From Bacteroidales bacterium (GTDB lineage Bacteria > Bacteroidota > Bacteroidia > Bacteroidales > JACABE01): 39,032 nt of DNA. The notes below the pieces were generated by a model. It saw only the letters and a list, made by a program, of their open reading frames with translations, did no database searches and was not told where the DNA came from. The stretch is from NCBI GenBank assembly GCA_023251515.1, contig JAHEYQ010000044.1, positions 1-39,032 on the forward strand, read 5' to 3'. Made by a program: the position numbers and the translations under genes. Shown piece after piece: positions 7,899 to 16,645 of the stretch (positions are counted from its first letter, which is position 1; each line of letters opens with the position of its first letter).

Positions 7899-9899
7899 AT
7901 GAAAAAACTAATCATATTAATTGTTGCAATTTTTGCAATAAACATTGCAAATGCACAATGGCAAAGTAATAATATTAATGGGATTTTAATTAGCAATGTT
8001 AAGACTAATGGAAATATCATTTATGCAAGTGGTTATTATATTAATAATTATAACCCATGCTTACTTTACTCAAATGATCAAGGAAATACATGGACTTCAA
8101 TTAGCTCAGGTTTGCCAGCTCAGGATAATATAAGGGATTTTGTTATATCTGATAACAATATTATATTATCAATGGGTTCAAATGGAATTTATATATCTTC
8201 AATATATGGTAATTATTGGTCTTCAATTAGTAATAATTTTTCATATACTCAAGCACTTGTCAAAAATGGCAATAAAATACTTGCAGCAACTTCTCAGTTT
8301 GTTTATTCTTCATCAGATAATGGATTAAGTTGGGTTTCTTTAGATTCAAATTTGTCTTCGGGATGGAATGGAGTTAGTGCTATTAATGCAAAAGATAATT
8401 ATATTTATGCAGGTTTATCTTATAATAGTGCTTGGGGAACCGGTGGTGGTATTTATATATCAAATGATTATGGAAACAACTGGACGTTTTCAACTTTTAA
8501 TGGCAATTATTATGGGGTTTTGGCTTTAGCTATTCAGGATAGCATTGTATATGCAGGAACTGATAATGGTTTATATTATACAAACAATCAAGGTGCTACG
8601 TGGACAAATATACAAAATAGTTTTCCTCTAAACATAGAAGTTTCAACTTTATGTACTAAAGATAGTATCATAATAGTTGGGACATATTTTGGAATATATT
8701 TCTCTTCTGACTATGGTAATAATTGGACAACAGCTAATACAGGAATAACCAATTATAATTATAATATTAATGATTTAGTAATTCATGATAGTACAGTATA
8801 TGTTACAGTAGGTGGCACAATTTATAAACGTACTTTATCCAATTTAATGTCAAAACCTGCAAATGCCGGAATAATAGCAGGACCATCAACGGTTTGTCAG
8901 GGACAGAATATGGTTAATTATTCTATAGCTCCAATTGATTTTGCAACAGCATATGTGTGGACATTACCAGATGGAACAACAGATACAGTTTATCCGTTAT
9001 TACCTACAATAAGTGTTGATGTCAACTTTCCCTTTAATGCAGCATCTGCATTGATATCAGTTAAAGGTATCAATAAATATGGAGACGGAACTCCATATAA
9101 CTTACCAATAACTATAAATCCAGCACCATCAAATGCAGGAATAATTTCTGGAAATACTTCCGTTTGCCAAAACAACCAAAACGAAACATACACAGTACCT
9201 TTAATTGCAAATTCAACATCTTATGTATGGACACTTTTAAATGGAAATATTGATACAACAATTACTAATAGTATAACAATTAATTATGATACAGCTTCAT
9301 TTTCAGGTACTATTAAAGTAAAAGGAGCTAATAGCTGTGGTTTGGGTAATGAAAATGGAGTTTTTGTTAATGTTATATCTTTACCAATTACACCAAATAT
9401 TATTGGATCATCAACACCTCAACCATTTGGAATTGAACTTTATTCCGTTAGCCAACAATTTGGGAAAACTTATAAATGGTCAATTAATAATGGGAATATT
9501 TTAAATGGAACAGGAACAAATTTTATTAATGTCCAATGGGGTAATACAGGTGTCGGTCAATTAATTATCAATATTGCAGATAATAATTACCTTAGTTGTG
9601 CTGTTTCATGTTCTTTAACAGTTAATATTGGCAATATAGGAATAGAAAAAATTAAAGAAAATAAAGTTGAAATTTACCCCAATCCAGCCAAAGACAATCT
9701 TATTATCGAATTACAAAAAGCTAAAAAACTACAAAACACATCAGTTTCAATTTACAACACGCAGGGGCAATTGGTAAAACATTTTGTAATTAGCCAATCA
9801 AAAACAGAAATTGATATACACGATTTATCAACAGGAGTTTATGTGGTAAAAGTAATTAATGATAAAGAAACTTTGCTAGGGAAATTTGTGAAGGAATAG
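7899..9899 (+). CDS. Secreted Asp-box propeller protein with PKD-like domains and type IX sorting domain
   Basis: This 666-residue paralogue of the 5272 product has a signal peptide at 1-20 and six Asp-box units (residues about 45-300, with phrases such as S-N-D-Y-G-N-N-W). Two PKD/Ig-like modules start with P-x-N-A-G-I-I-(A/S)-G and contain V-C-Q and Y-V-W-T-L. A third module contains N-G-T-G-T-N-F-I-N-V-Q-W-G-N-T-G, shared with the 5272 protein, and a type IX sorting domain (I-Y-P-N-P-A-K-D-N to F-V-K-E) ends the protein. The 3' roughly 220 bp are nearly identical to the 3' end of the 9962 gene, although their propeller regions differ. It lies 11 nt after the previous gene, consistent with one transcript. 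Role inferred: surface or extracellular binding. Confidence 0.85.
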   Translation: MKKLIILIVAIFAINIANAQWQSNNINGILISNVKTNGNIIYASGYYINNYNPCLLYSNDQGNTWTSISSGLPAQDNIRDFVISDNNIILSMGSNGIYISSIYGNYWSSISNNFSYTQALVKNGNKILAATSQFVYSSSDNGLSWVSLDSNLSSGWNGVSAINAKDNYIYAGLSYNSAWGTGGGIYISNDYGNNWTFSTFNGNYYGVLALAIQDSIVYAGTDNGLYYTNNQGATWTNIQNSFPLNIEVSTLCTKDSIIIVGTYFGIYFSSDYGNNWTTANTGITNYNYNINDLVIHDSTVYVTVGGTIYKRTLSNLMSKPANAGIIAGPSTVCQGQNMVNYSIAPIDFATAYVWTLPDGTTDTVYPLLPTISVDVNFPFNAASALISVKGINKYGDGTPYNLPITINPAPSNAGIISGNTSVCQNNQNETYTVPLIANSTSYVWTLLNGNIDTTITNSITINYDTASFSGTIKVKGANSCGLGNENGVFVNVISLPITPNIIGSSTPQPFGIELYSVSQQFGKTYKWSINNGNILNGTGTNFINVQWGNTGVGQLIINIADNNYLSCAVSCSLTVNIGNIGIEKIKENKVEIYPNPAKDNLIIELQKAKKLQNTSVSIYNTQGQLVKHFVISQSKTEIDIHDLSTGVYVVKVINDKETLLGKFVKE

Positions 9900-9913
9900 G
9901 AATAAATATAATT

Positions 9914-9940
9914 CGGTGTGCGACTTGAAGTCGCACACCG
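9914..9940. repeat. Perfect GC-rich hairpin, REP-like
   Basis: Two 12-nt arms (CGGTGTGCGACT and its exact complement) at 9914-9925 and 9929-9940 flank a TGA loop. The stem is far more GC-rich than its surroundings and has no T-tract on the plus side, so it is more like a repetitive extragenic palindrome or an mRNA-stabilising stem than a terminator. It sits in the 62-nt gap between two propeller genes. Confidence 0.7.
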
Positions 9941-9961
9941 ACAATAAAAACAACCAAAAAC

Positions 9962-11563
9962 ATGAAAAAAATACTCGTTTTATTAGTTGCAATACTTATG
10001 GTAAATATTGCAAATGCACAATGGCAATTAATTTCTCCTGCTAATTTTAGTGCAAAAACATTGGTAATAAAAGGTGATACTATTTATGCCGGATATGATG
10101 GAGTGTATAAATCAGCAGATAATGGTGCAAGCTGGACTGCTGTAAATAATGGATTAATAAACCATACAGTTAATGCTTTAGAGTTTAATGGCAATAATCT
10201 TTTTGCTGCAACTGATGGAGATGATGGCTTATATTTATCAACCGATTTTGGCGCAAACTGGACGGCTCGTGACAATGGATTGCCCGGATATTCTAATTAT
10301 ATTGCAACAATTAAAACAATAGATTCATGCATTTTTGTAGGAAATAGTGCTTTCGGAATTTATAAATCTACAAACAATGGAGCAAACTGGATTCCGATGA
10401 ATAACGGAAATACACATAATTATATTTATTCATTTATAAAAAAAGATGCAATTATATATGCAGGAGGTAGTAATGGTGTATGCTCAAGTATAAATAACGG
10501 GGCAAACTGGAACAATGTCAGTACAGGTATTTCAAACTATAGTTTAAGATCAATGACTATATGTGGTAATAATATTTATGCCGGAACATGGGGAGATGGT
10601 GTGTTTGTTAGTTCAAACGATGGAGCAAACTGGACAGCAATAAACAATGGAATAGCGGCAGCAACACCCACAATATGGTCATTATATGCGATAGATAGCA
10701 ATGTTTTTGCAGGAACCGACATAGGACTATATATGTTAACAAACAATGGAAGCTATTGGACCAATATAGGTTTGTCAAGCTATTGGATTAATTCATTAGT
10801 AATGAATGATAGCAATTTATATGCCGGCACCAATCATGGAATTTGGAAAATGTCATTATATAAAATTACAACCTCATCAAATCCATCAAATGGAGGCATA
10901 ACAACCGGAACAGCCAGTTATATTAATAATCAGTACTGCACTGTTAAGGCTATATCAAACACTGGCCATACTTTTCTCAATTGGAAAGAAAATGGTTATA
11001 TTGTTAGTATAGATTCTAACTATATTTTTAATGTAACTTCTAGCAGAAACCTTGTTGCCAATTTCTCACAAAACCTAACGCAATATAATATTACTACTAC
11101 TGCCAACCCAACAATCGGAGGAAGTGTTTCAGGAAGCGGAACTTATACACAAAATCAATCATGCACAGTAAAAGCAATACATAATACAGCTTATAGTTTT
11201 GTAAATTGGAAAGAAAATAATAATATTGTAAGTACAGATACCAATTATACTTTTAGTGTTACTGCAAACAGAAATCTTGTTGCTAATTTCACACCCGTAC
11301 AAGGTATTACAGAAAATGATTTCAATCATATAAATATTCATCCAAATCCAGCCAAAGACAATCTGATTATCGAATTTGAAAAATCTAAAAAACTACAAAA
11401 CACTTCCGTTTCAATTTACAACACACAGGGGCAATTGGTAAAACAGTTAACCATTAGCCAACCAAAAACGGAAATTGATATACACGATTTATCAACAGGA
11501 GTTTATGTGGTAAAAGTGATTAATGATAAAGAAACTTTGCAAGGGAAGTTTGTGAAGGAATAA
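9962..11563 (+). CDS. Secreted Asp-box propeller protein with two InlB-like repeats and type IX sorting domain
   Basis: This 533-residue protein has a signal peptide (1-20) encoded by DNA almost identical to that of the 5272 gene. Six Asp-box units (about 30-295) follow. Two tandem modules of about 73 residues come next (about 302-447), each with N-P-(S/T)-x-G-G, C-T-V-K-A, F-x-N-W-K-E-N and R-N-L-V-A-N-F. These resemble the divergent InlB B-repeat (Flg_new_2) family of bacterial surface proteins. A type IX sorting domain fills about 456-533. Compared with its two upstream paralogues, the PKD-like stalk has been swapped for InlB-like repeats. It is the third gene of the run, and a decayed TfoX_C copy begins 22 nt after its stop codon. 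Confidence 0.85.
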   Translation: MKKILVLLVAILMVNIANAQWQLISPANFSAKTLVIKGDTIYAGYDGVYKSADNGASWTAVNNGLINHTVNALEFNGNNLFAATDGDDGLYLSTDFGANWTARDNGLPGYSNYIATIKTIDSCIFVGNSAFGIYKSTNNGANWIPMNNGNTHNYIYSFIKKDAIIYAGGSNGVCSSINNGANWNNVSTGISNYSLRSMTICGNNIYAGTWGDGVFVSSNDGANWTAINNGIAAATPTIWSLYAIDSNVFAGTDIGLYMLTNNGSYWTNIGLSSYWINSLVMNDSNLYAGTNHGIWKMSLYKITTSSNPSNGGITTGTASYINNQYCTVKAISNTGHTFLNWKENGYIVSIDSNYIFNVTSSRNLVANFSQNLTQYNITTTANPTIGGSVSGSGTYTQNQSCTVKAIHNTAYSFVNWKENNNIVSTDTNYTFSVTANRNLVANFTPVQGITENDFNHINIHPNPAKDNLIIEFEKSKKLQNTSVSIYNTQGQLVKQLTISQPKTEIDIHDLSTGVYVVKVINDKETLQGKFVKE

Positions 11564-11585
11564 AACTTGTATATAAAACAACGCA

Positions 11586-11697
11586 AAGATATTTGAATAT
11601 GCCCGCTTTATGCAATAGAAGGAGTCATGCAGGGCAAAAACTGGATAATTATCGTAAACAGGAGCTAAAAGAATTTTATCATCAGCTGATGAAATAA
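11586..11697 (+). pseudogene. Decayed TfoX_C gene fragment, copy A
   Basis: These bases match the 3' half of the 4928-5188 gene: the C-x-L-Y-A-I-E-G region through the final H-Q-L-M-K and TAA. About 14 nt are missing after the AGGGCA near 11631-11636, which breaks the frame, and no start codon context remains. It follows a propeller gene directly, as copy C does. Confidence 0.75.
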
Positions 11698-11753
11698 TTA
11701 AAACGAATCATTTATTGTAAGACTTTAAAATACATTATCAGATTTATTGTAAC

Positions 11754-11785
11754 GCGGATCCCGAATCGTGCCTCTCGGGATCCGC
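11754..11785. repeat. GC-rich hairpin, REP-like
   Basis: The 11-nt arms GCGGATCCCGA (11754-11764) and TCGGGATCCGC (11775-11785) are perfectly complementary around a 10-nt loop. The stem stands out from very AT-rich surroundings and has no T-tract. It lies between convergent genes, so it could slow read-through, but a repetitive palindrome is equally possible. Confidence 0.65.
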
Positions 11786-11941
11786 ATTCTGATGCTTTTA
11801 ACATATAAATTCAAAGCTTAAAATATGCGTATTTACATCTTACTACTCATGTTATATTTTTATTATTATTTACTTATCCTGATGAAATTTACAAAAACAT
11901 CCCTTTCCATTTTTTTTTGCAAAATTGATTTGTTTTAAAAC

Positions 11942-12793
11942 TTATGTCCTGGCAAATTTTATCAACTCCGAATTAAATTTATCGGTTTCTTCTAAAAACA
12001 TACTATGACCGCTATTTTCAAAAGCTACAATATGTGAATTTTTGATATCTGCATTCATTTGTTCAGCTAAAGCAAAATTGCAGATTTTATCCTTTTTACC
12101 ATGTATTATCAAAGTAGGAATTTTTATTTCAGCCAAATCGGGTCGGAGATCTGTATCGCGTAAAGCAATTAAACATTGTGCAGTTGCATAAGCAGATGCA
12201 CTGAGATTAATTGCATATAACCAATTGCTTATTCCTTCATTTAAAGAAGTTTCAGTTGCTGAGAAAATTTTTCCAAAATTGGATAATAACTTAGGTCTGT
12301 CTGTATAATTTAATTCTAATAATTCATCAACCGCAGTTATTGGGAGGTTGAATTTGAAATCCTTACGTTGAGTCCATATTGGAGCTGCAGCACCACACAA
12401 TACCAACTTCGAAATATGAGCACCTTTAAACATTGATGTATAACGAATAGCAATAGAACCGCCCATTGAAAAACCAACTAAAACAGCATCTTTTATTTCC
12501 AGTTTATCTAATACATTTTTAATATCTACGGCATGAATATCATAGTTATATTCTCCAAATGGCTTATCCGATTTGCCAAAACCCCTTAAACAAATACCAA
12601 TTACCCTGAAGTTTTCTTTTGTCAAAGCATTGTATTGGTATTCATACATTTCATCACTCAAAGGCCAGCCATGTATCAGTACAATTGGTCTGCCTTCGCC
12701 AGCATCGGTAATATGAAGGCGAACATTGGGTTCTACTTCAATATATTCTGCTCTGGTTATTACTGTCTTCGATATATTAATTGTTTTTTCCAT
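11942..12793 (-). CDS. Alpha/beta hydrolase (non-haem chloroperoxidase-like)
   Basis: This 283-residue cytoplasmic hydrolase has a full alpha/beta fold signature: oxyanion H-G-W-P at 41-44, nucleophile elbow G-F-S-M-G-G with S109, acid D235 in H-G-K-K-D-K-I and base H263 in S-G-H-S-M-F. Closest in style to cofactor-free chloroperoxidases, esterases and C-C hydrolases; the substrate cannot be told. Its ATG overlaps the catalase TAA by one base, making it the last gene of the oxidative-stress operon. In this setting it might handle peroxidised esters or peracids, which is inference from position only. Confidence 0.85.
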   Translation of the reverse strand: MEKTINISKTVITRAEYIEVEPNVRLHITDAGEGRPIVLIHGWPLSDEMYEYQYNALTKENFRVIGICLRGFGKSDKPFGEYNYDIHAVDIKNVLDKLEIKDAVLVGFSMGGSIAIRYTSMFKGAHISKLVLCGAAAPIWTQRKDFKFNLPITAVDELLELNYTDRPKLLSNFGKIFSATETSLNEGISNWLYAINLSASAYATAQCLIALRDTDLRPDLAEIKIPTLIIHGKKDKICNFALAEQMNADIKNSHIVAFENSGHSMFLEETDKFNSELIKFART

Positions 12794-14289
12794 TATATTA
12801 TATTATTAATTTGATTCATTTTCTTTTCATTAATGGTAACTCCCAATCCTTTAGCAACTGCCATACCTAAGTGGTTATCAGCACGGAAAAAATGAGAGAG
12901 TTGCCGCATAATAATTTCATTTTTCTTTTCACCTGAAATGCCCTTCATTGAACTTACAATATTGTTTACCAGGTTTTCCTTATCAGTTTCACTCATTACT
13001 TTGCTGTACAACAAACCGGCCTGAGTAAAATGATCGTCATCGTTTTCGTTGCGGTCAAACCAATCAGCAATACTTGATTCCAATTGCATAGGCGGTTCTT
13101 TGTAACTTTCGTCCACAATAATATCATCAAAACTATTGGGATGATAATTAGGATTTGCTCCTCCATTATCTCCGACCTGCATCAATCCATCACGTTGGTA
13201 ATTTGAATGTCCGTAAGGACATTGGTTTACAGGAATCTGTTCATAATTCACACCTAAGCGATAACGTTGAGCATCGGGATAAGAAAGTAAACGGCCTTGC
13301 AGCACTTTATCGGGTGAATAACCGATTCCATCAACAACATGTGAAGGTGCAAAGGCAGACTGTTCCACATCGCGAAAATAATTTTCGGGAATTTTATTCA
13401 ATTCCATGATGCCTACATCAATTAATGGATAATCTTTGTGAAACCAAACTTTGGTAAGATCAAACGGATTCCATTTAAATGTTTTTGCCTGCGCATCTGT
13501 CATTACCTGAATTTTCAATGCCCACTTAGGAAAATCTTTTTTCTCAATGGCTTCTACCAAATCACGCTGAGCCTGATCGAGATCAATGCCTTTCATTTCA
13601 TTTGCTTCTTTTGCAGTGAAATTTTTAATGCCCTGCATTGTTACAAAATGGAATTTCACCCAAATCCGTTCATTGTTTTTATTAAAAAGTGAGAAAGTAT
13701 GACTTCCGAAACCATGCATGTGCCGATATGAGAATGGTGTTCCACGATCGCTCATCAGAATCAAAACTTGGTGCAGACTTTCGGGATTTAAACTAAAAAA
13801 ATCCCACATCATGGTAGGGCTTTTACAATTTGTTTTAGGATCACGCTTTTGTGTGTGAATAAAGTGAGAAAACTTTTTGGGATCTTTAATAAAGAATACA
13901 GGGGTATTGTTGCCTGCTAAATCCCAATTGCCGTCCTCAGTATAAAACTTAAGTGCAAAACCGCGGGGGTCTCTTTCGCTGTCAGCACCACCTTTTTCGC
14001 CTCCTACAATAGAGAAACGGGCAAATAGTTCTGTTTGCTTTCCAATTTTAGAAAACAGTTTAGCCTTGGTATATTGGGTTATATCATGGGTTACTGTAAA
14101 GGTACCATAAGCTCCGGCTCCTTTTGCATGAACAACTCTTTCGGGAATACGTTCACGATTAAAATGCGCCATGTCTTCATGCAGAAAGTAGTCTTGTAAT
14201 AATACTGGTCCACGTTCTCCAATTGTCATAGTGTTTTCAAATTCGATATAAGGTCTGCCACTAGCTGTTGTTAATTTTTTCTTTCCCAT
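12793..14289 (-). CDS. katA: Haem catalase, small-subunit type
   Basis: This 498-residue catalase converts hydrogen peroxide to water and oxygen. It has the distal haem residues H54 in V-V-H-A-K-G-A-G-A and N127 in L-A-G-N-N-T-P-V-F-F, and the proximal tyrosine Y336 in R-L-L-S-Y-P-D-A-Q-R-Y-R-L-G. Spacings agree with bovine catalase (73 and about 283 residues from the distal His). The length fits clade 3 small-subunit enzymes, with no large-subunit C-terminal extension. No signal peptide is present, so it is cytoplasmic. It lies between an FNR-like reductase (60 nt upstream) and the hydrolase (1-base overlap) in an operon with SOD and ferritin. Confidence 0.95.
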   Translation of the reverse strand: MGKKKLTTASGRPYIEFENTMTIGERGPVLLQDYFLHEDMAHFNRERIPERVVHAKGAGAYGTFTVTHDITQYTKAKLFSKIGKQTELFARFSIVGGEKGGADSERDPRGFALKFYTEDGNWDLAGNNTPVFFIKDPKKFSHFIHTQKRDPKTNCKSPTMMWDFFSLNPESLHQVLILMSDRGTPFSYRHMHGFGSHTFSLFNKNNERIWVKFHFVTMQGIKNFTAKEANEMKGIDLDQAQRDLVEAIEKKDFPKWALKIQVMTDAQAKTFKWNPFDLTKVWFHKDYPLIDVGIMELNKIPENYFRDVEQSAFAPSHVVDGIGYSPDKVLQGRLLSYPDAQRYRLGVNYEQIPVNQCPYGHSNYQRDGLMQVGDNGGANPNYHPNSFDDIIVDESYKEPPMQLESSIADWFDRNENDDDHFTQAGLLYSKVMSETDKENLVNNIVSSMKGISGEKKNEIIMRQLSHFFRADNHLGMAVAKGLGVTINEKKMNQINNII

Positions 14290-14349
14290 ATTAAATGTGT
14301 TTTATGAACAAAAGGAATCCGCATAGCTGATGCATAAAATGCACTGTTT

Positions 14350-15021
14350 TTAAAATGCTTCTTTTATTATCTTTCTCTTATCTACTTTCAGATAGATCAA
14401 TTGTTTTTCTATTGCATCCATCATTGGAGGAGGTCCGCAGATATAAATATTTTCGGGGGATTCACTTAAATGAATTTTTAGAAAACCTTCTGTGATTTGA
14501 CCATGAGTATAACCATCTGCTTTTTCGTCAGATAAAATATTAATGAAATTTTTGCCTAATAACTTTTCAAACTCCGATGCCAGGATGATGTCATCTTTGG
14601 TTTTATTGGCAAAAATGAGTTTGTTATTACCAATTAGATTTTTAGACATAAGGTCTCTGAAAATGCATATAAATGGTGTAACACCAGCCCCACCAGCAAT
14701 AAATACACCTTCTCCTTTATAAGTAATAGCTCCAAAAACATCATGCAGAATGAGCTCATCATCTTTTTTTAGTTTCATGAGTTCATTGGTGACGCCTTTG
14801 TGTGATGGATATGTTTTTATAGTAAATTCAAGAAAGTCACTATCAGGAAGGCTTGTGAAGGTGAAAGGTCTTTTTTCATCCTTCCAACCGCTTTTGTTTA
14901 TCGAAATTTCTGTTGCCTGTCCCGGTGAGAATTTGAAATTTATTGGTTTTTCTGTAACAATTTGCATTACATCATGAGTGATATACTGAATTGATTTTAT
15001 TTTTACTATAAATTGTTTCAT
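14350..15021 (-). CDS. FAD/NAD(P)-binding oxidoreductase of the ferredoxin reductase family
   Basis: This 223-residue protein has the two-domain FNR layout without a ferredoxin part. R-P-F-T-F-T-S (about 51-57) is the FAD-binding motif, A-G-G-A-G-V-T-P-F (about 108-116) is the nucleotide-binding glycine motif, and I-C-G-P-P-P-M-M-D (about 193-201) is the C-terminal NAD(P)H-contact motif. It probably transfers electrons from NAD(P)H to a small redox carrier or to iron; the partner is not identifiable. It lies 12 nt after the SOD stop codon. A role in reducing ferritin iron or supporting peroxide defence is possible but only inferred from the operon. Confidence 0.85.
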   Translation of the reverse strand: MKQFIVKIKSIQYITHDVMQIVTEKPINFKFSPGQATEISINKSGWKDEKRPFTFTSLPDSDFLEFTIKTYPSHKGVTNELMKLKKDDELILHDVFGAITYKGEGVFIAGGAGVTPFICIFRDLMSKNLIGNNKLIFANKTKDDIILASEFEKLLGKNFINILSDEKADGYTHGQITEGFLKIHLSESPENIYICGPPPMMDAIEKQLIYLKVDKRKIIKEAF

Positions 15022-15033
15022 TTCATGAATGTA

Positions 15034-15795
15034 TTATTTTGCATCTATTGTTTTTAAAGCATTTTCATATCTTTTGGCTACTTCGTCCCAGTTTACAACA
15101 TTCCAGAATGCATCAATATAATCTGGTCTTTTGTTTTGATATTTCAAATAATACGCATGTTCCCATACATCCATTGTTAACAAAGGAATTCCCTTTTTTT
15201 CGGATATATCCATCAAAGGATTATCCTGATTTGGAGTAGAATATATAAATAGCAATCCTTTATTATCTATACATAACCAAACCCAACCACTGCCAAATCT
15301 GGTTTTGCCTGCTTCCGAAAATTGCTTTTTAAACTCTTCAAAAGTTTTAAAAGTTTTATTAATTGCTTCAGTTAATTTAACACTTGGCAATCCATCTCCA
15401 TGAGCTTTCATCCCTTCCCAATAAAAAGTATGATTATAATAACCACCTCCATTGTTTCTGACAGCCATAGGATATTTACTTATCATCCTGAATATCTCTT
15501 TTATATTCATAGATTCCATTTCCGTAGCTTTTATGGCATTTAAAAAATTGTCGTAATATGCTTTATGATGTTTGCTGTAATGGATTTCTACAGTTTGTTT
15601 GTCGATAAATGGTTCGAGAACTTCGTAGCCATAAGGCAAAGCTTTAAATTCAAACTTGTTTATTGTATTCATATTGTTATTATTATTAATGTTATTTTTT
15701 GCGATTAATTTTATGGCATCCTGTGCTTTTGCATTATTATTTTGCAATACCAGAAATACGAATGCTATTATTTTAAAGAATAATTTATTATTCAT
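15034..15795 (-). CDS. Superoxide dismutase, Mn-type, probably exported
   Basis: This 253-residue Fe/Mn SOD disproportionates superoxide. Its metal ligands are H72 (E-I-H-Y-S-K-H-H), H122 (Y-Y-N-H-T-F-Y-W), D209 and H213 (D-V-W-E-H-A-Y-Y). At the two metal-selectivity sites it has G118 instead of the Fe-type Gln, and Q190 in T-P-N-Q-D-N-P as in Mn enzymes, so Mn is the likely metal. Residues 1-25 are a signal peptide ending A-K-A-Q, followed by an Asn-rich linker (33-42), so the mature enzyme should be periplasmic. An internal ATG at codon 42, just before the catalytic domain, could also give a cytosolic form. It starts 3 nt after the ferritin stop codon. Confidence 0.92.
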   Translation of the reverse strand: MNNKLFFKIIAFVFLVLQNNNAKAQDAIKLIAKNNINNNNNMNTINKFEFKALPYGYEVLEPFIDKQTVEIHYSKHHKAYYDNFLNAIKATEMESMNIKEIFRMISKYPMAVRNNGGGYYNHTFYWEGMKAHGDGLPSVKLTEAINKTFKTFEEFKKQFSEAGKTRFGSGWVWLCIDNKGLLFIYSTPNQDNPLMDISEKKGIPLLTMDVWEHAYYLKYQNKRPDYIDAFWNVVNWDEVAKRYENALKTIDAK

Positions 15796-15798
15796 TTA

Positions 15799-16131
15799 TT
15801 AAATATTATTTGTTTTCTTTGGTGTTTTTTGTTTCATTTTCTCGATTTCTACTTCTACTTCTTTTGCTCCTTCTGCATAAAGTTTTTTCTCATCCGGTGC
15901 AAGTTCATAAAGCAGGCGCAAAAATTCACCGGCATGTACAATTTCTTCGTCGGCAATATCTTTAAGAACATCTATTGCGAGTTTGTTGTCAGTTGATTCG
16001 GCAAGCTGCATATACAACTGAGTTGCCTCATATTCAGCAGCTACCATAAAACGAATTGCCCTGATAAGTTCAGCATCCGTTAGCTTTCTGTCTTTTGCTA
16101 TACCTGAAAATGGTGATCCAAATGTTGCCAT
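15799..16131 (-). CDS. Demi-ferritin resembling encapsulated ferritin (EncFtn)
   Basis: This 110-residue two-helix ferritin-like protein carries E33 and E35 in A-A-E-Y-E-A, Y40, and E63/H66 in D-E-E-I-V-H-A-G-E-F. These positions and spacings match the ferroxidase residues of EncFtn proteins (about E32, E34, Y39, E62 and H65), which form a complete iron site only when two subunits pair. It likely oxidises Fe(II) and limits Fenton chemistry. The C-terminal tail is Lys-rich, with no obvious encapsulin-targeting peptide, and no encapsulin shell gene is in the window. It is first in the operon with SOD, reductase and catalase. It could alternatively be a rubrerythrin-like protein, but no rubredoxin Cys pairs are present. 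Confidence 0.8.
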   Translation of the reverse strand: MATFGSPFSGIAKDRKLTDAELIRAIRFMVAAEYEATQLYMQLAESTDNKLAIDVLKDIADEEIVHAGEFLRLLYELAPDEKKLYAEGAKEVEVEIEKMKQKTPKKTNNI

Positions 16132-16426
16132 ATTAATTTCCCTTTATTTTGTTTCTGGTTTGCACCCTTTAATTTTATTATGTAAAATTGCAATATAATA
16201 TATTACCAATGAACACATTGGCTAAATGATATTTTATTATACAAAGATGAGTCTGTAACTGATTAAAAAGCTTACATTATATTAGAAAAAAGTTATATCA
16301 TTCACACATTTTCAAAAGACCAAAGGCTAATAAAAGATAATAAATATTGCAGAGCAGTTGGACAAAATAAGAAATGGTGCTTGTGTTAGTCAAATAGTTT
16401 AGCTTAATACCTCTTTTAATACCAAG

Positions 16427-16517
16427 AAGCCATAACTATCAAACATCCTTTTTTCTGTTTTTTACTTATTATAATTTTTTCGTCATGTAGAAATTACTTT
16501 TTTTGATAGTTAGGCTT
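16427..16517. repeat. Possible small inverted-repeat element (MITE-like)
   Basis: AAGCCATAACTATCAAA at 16427-16443 and TTTGATAGTTAGGCTT at 16502-16517 are complementary with one single-base gap, enclosing 58 nt of T-rich sequence. The layout resembles a tiny non-autonomous element or a long hairpin. I could not see a clear target-site duplication or a second copy in the window. Confidence 0.35.
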
Positions 16518-16536
16518 GTTAGCTAATAATATACAT

Positions 16537-16645
16537 TAGAAGGAGCCATACAAGGCATAAGCTGGCATAAGCTGGATAACTATCGTAAACATGAGTTTAA
16601 AGCCTTTTATCATCAGCTGATGAAATAATTATACATCAAAACATT
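16537..16645 (+). pseudogene. Decayed TfoX_C gene fragment, copy B
   Basis: From GAAGGAGCCATA to the TAA at 16626-16628 this matches the end of the 4928-5188 gene, and the match continues about 17 nt past the stop. That shows duplication of DNA beyond the coding region. The 5' two thirds of the gene are missing. It stands upstream of the 16907 propeller gene, just as the intact gene stands upstream of the 5272 propeller gene. Confidence 0.75.

Larger units (their letters stand above)
11564..11941. other. Intergenic region between convergent propeller gene and hydrolase operon
   Basis: This 378-nt gap holds the TfoX_C fragment (11586-11697) and a GC-rich hairpin (11754-11785). The remaining 11786-11941 is AT-rich with a T-run near 11910-11919, and no gene was seen. 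Confidence 0.6.

Noticed and set aside
15799..16131. Encapsulin nanocompartment system
   Set aside because: The ferritin-like cargo type fits, but no shell protein gene and no clear cargo-targeting tail are present in the window.
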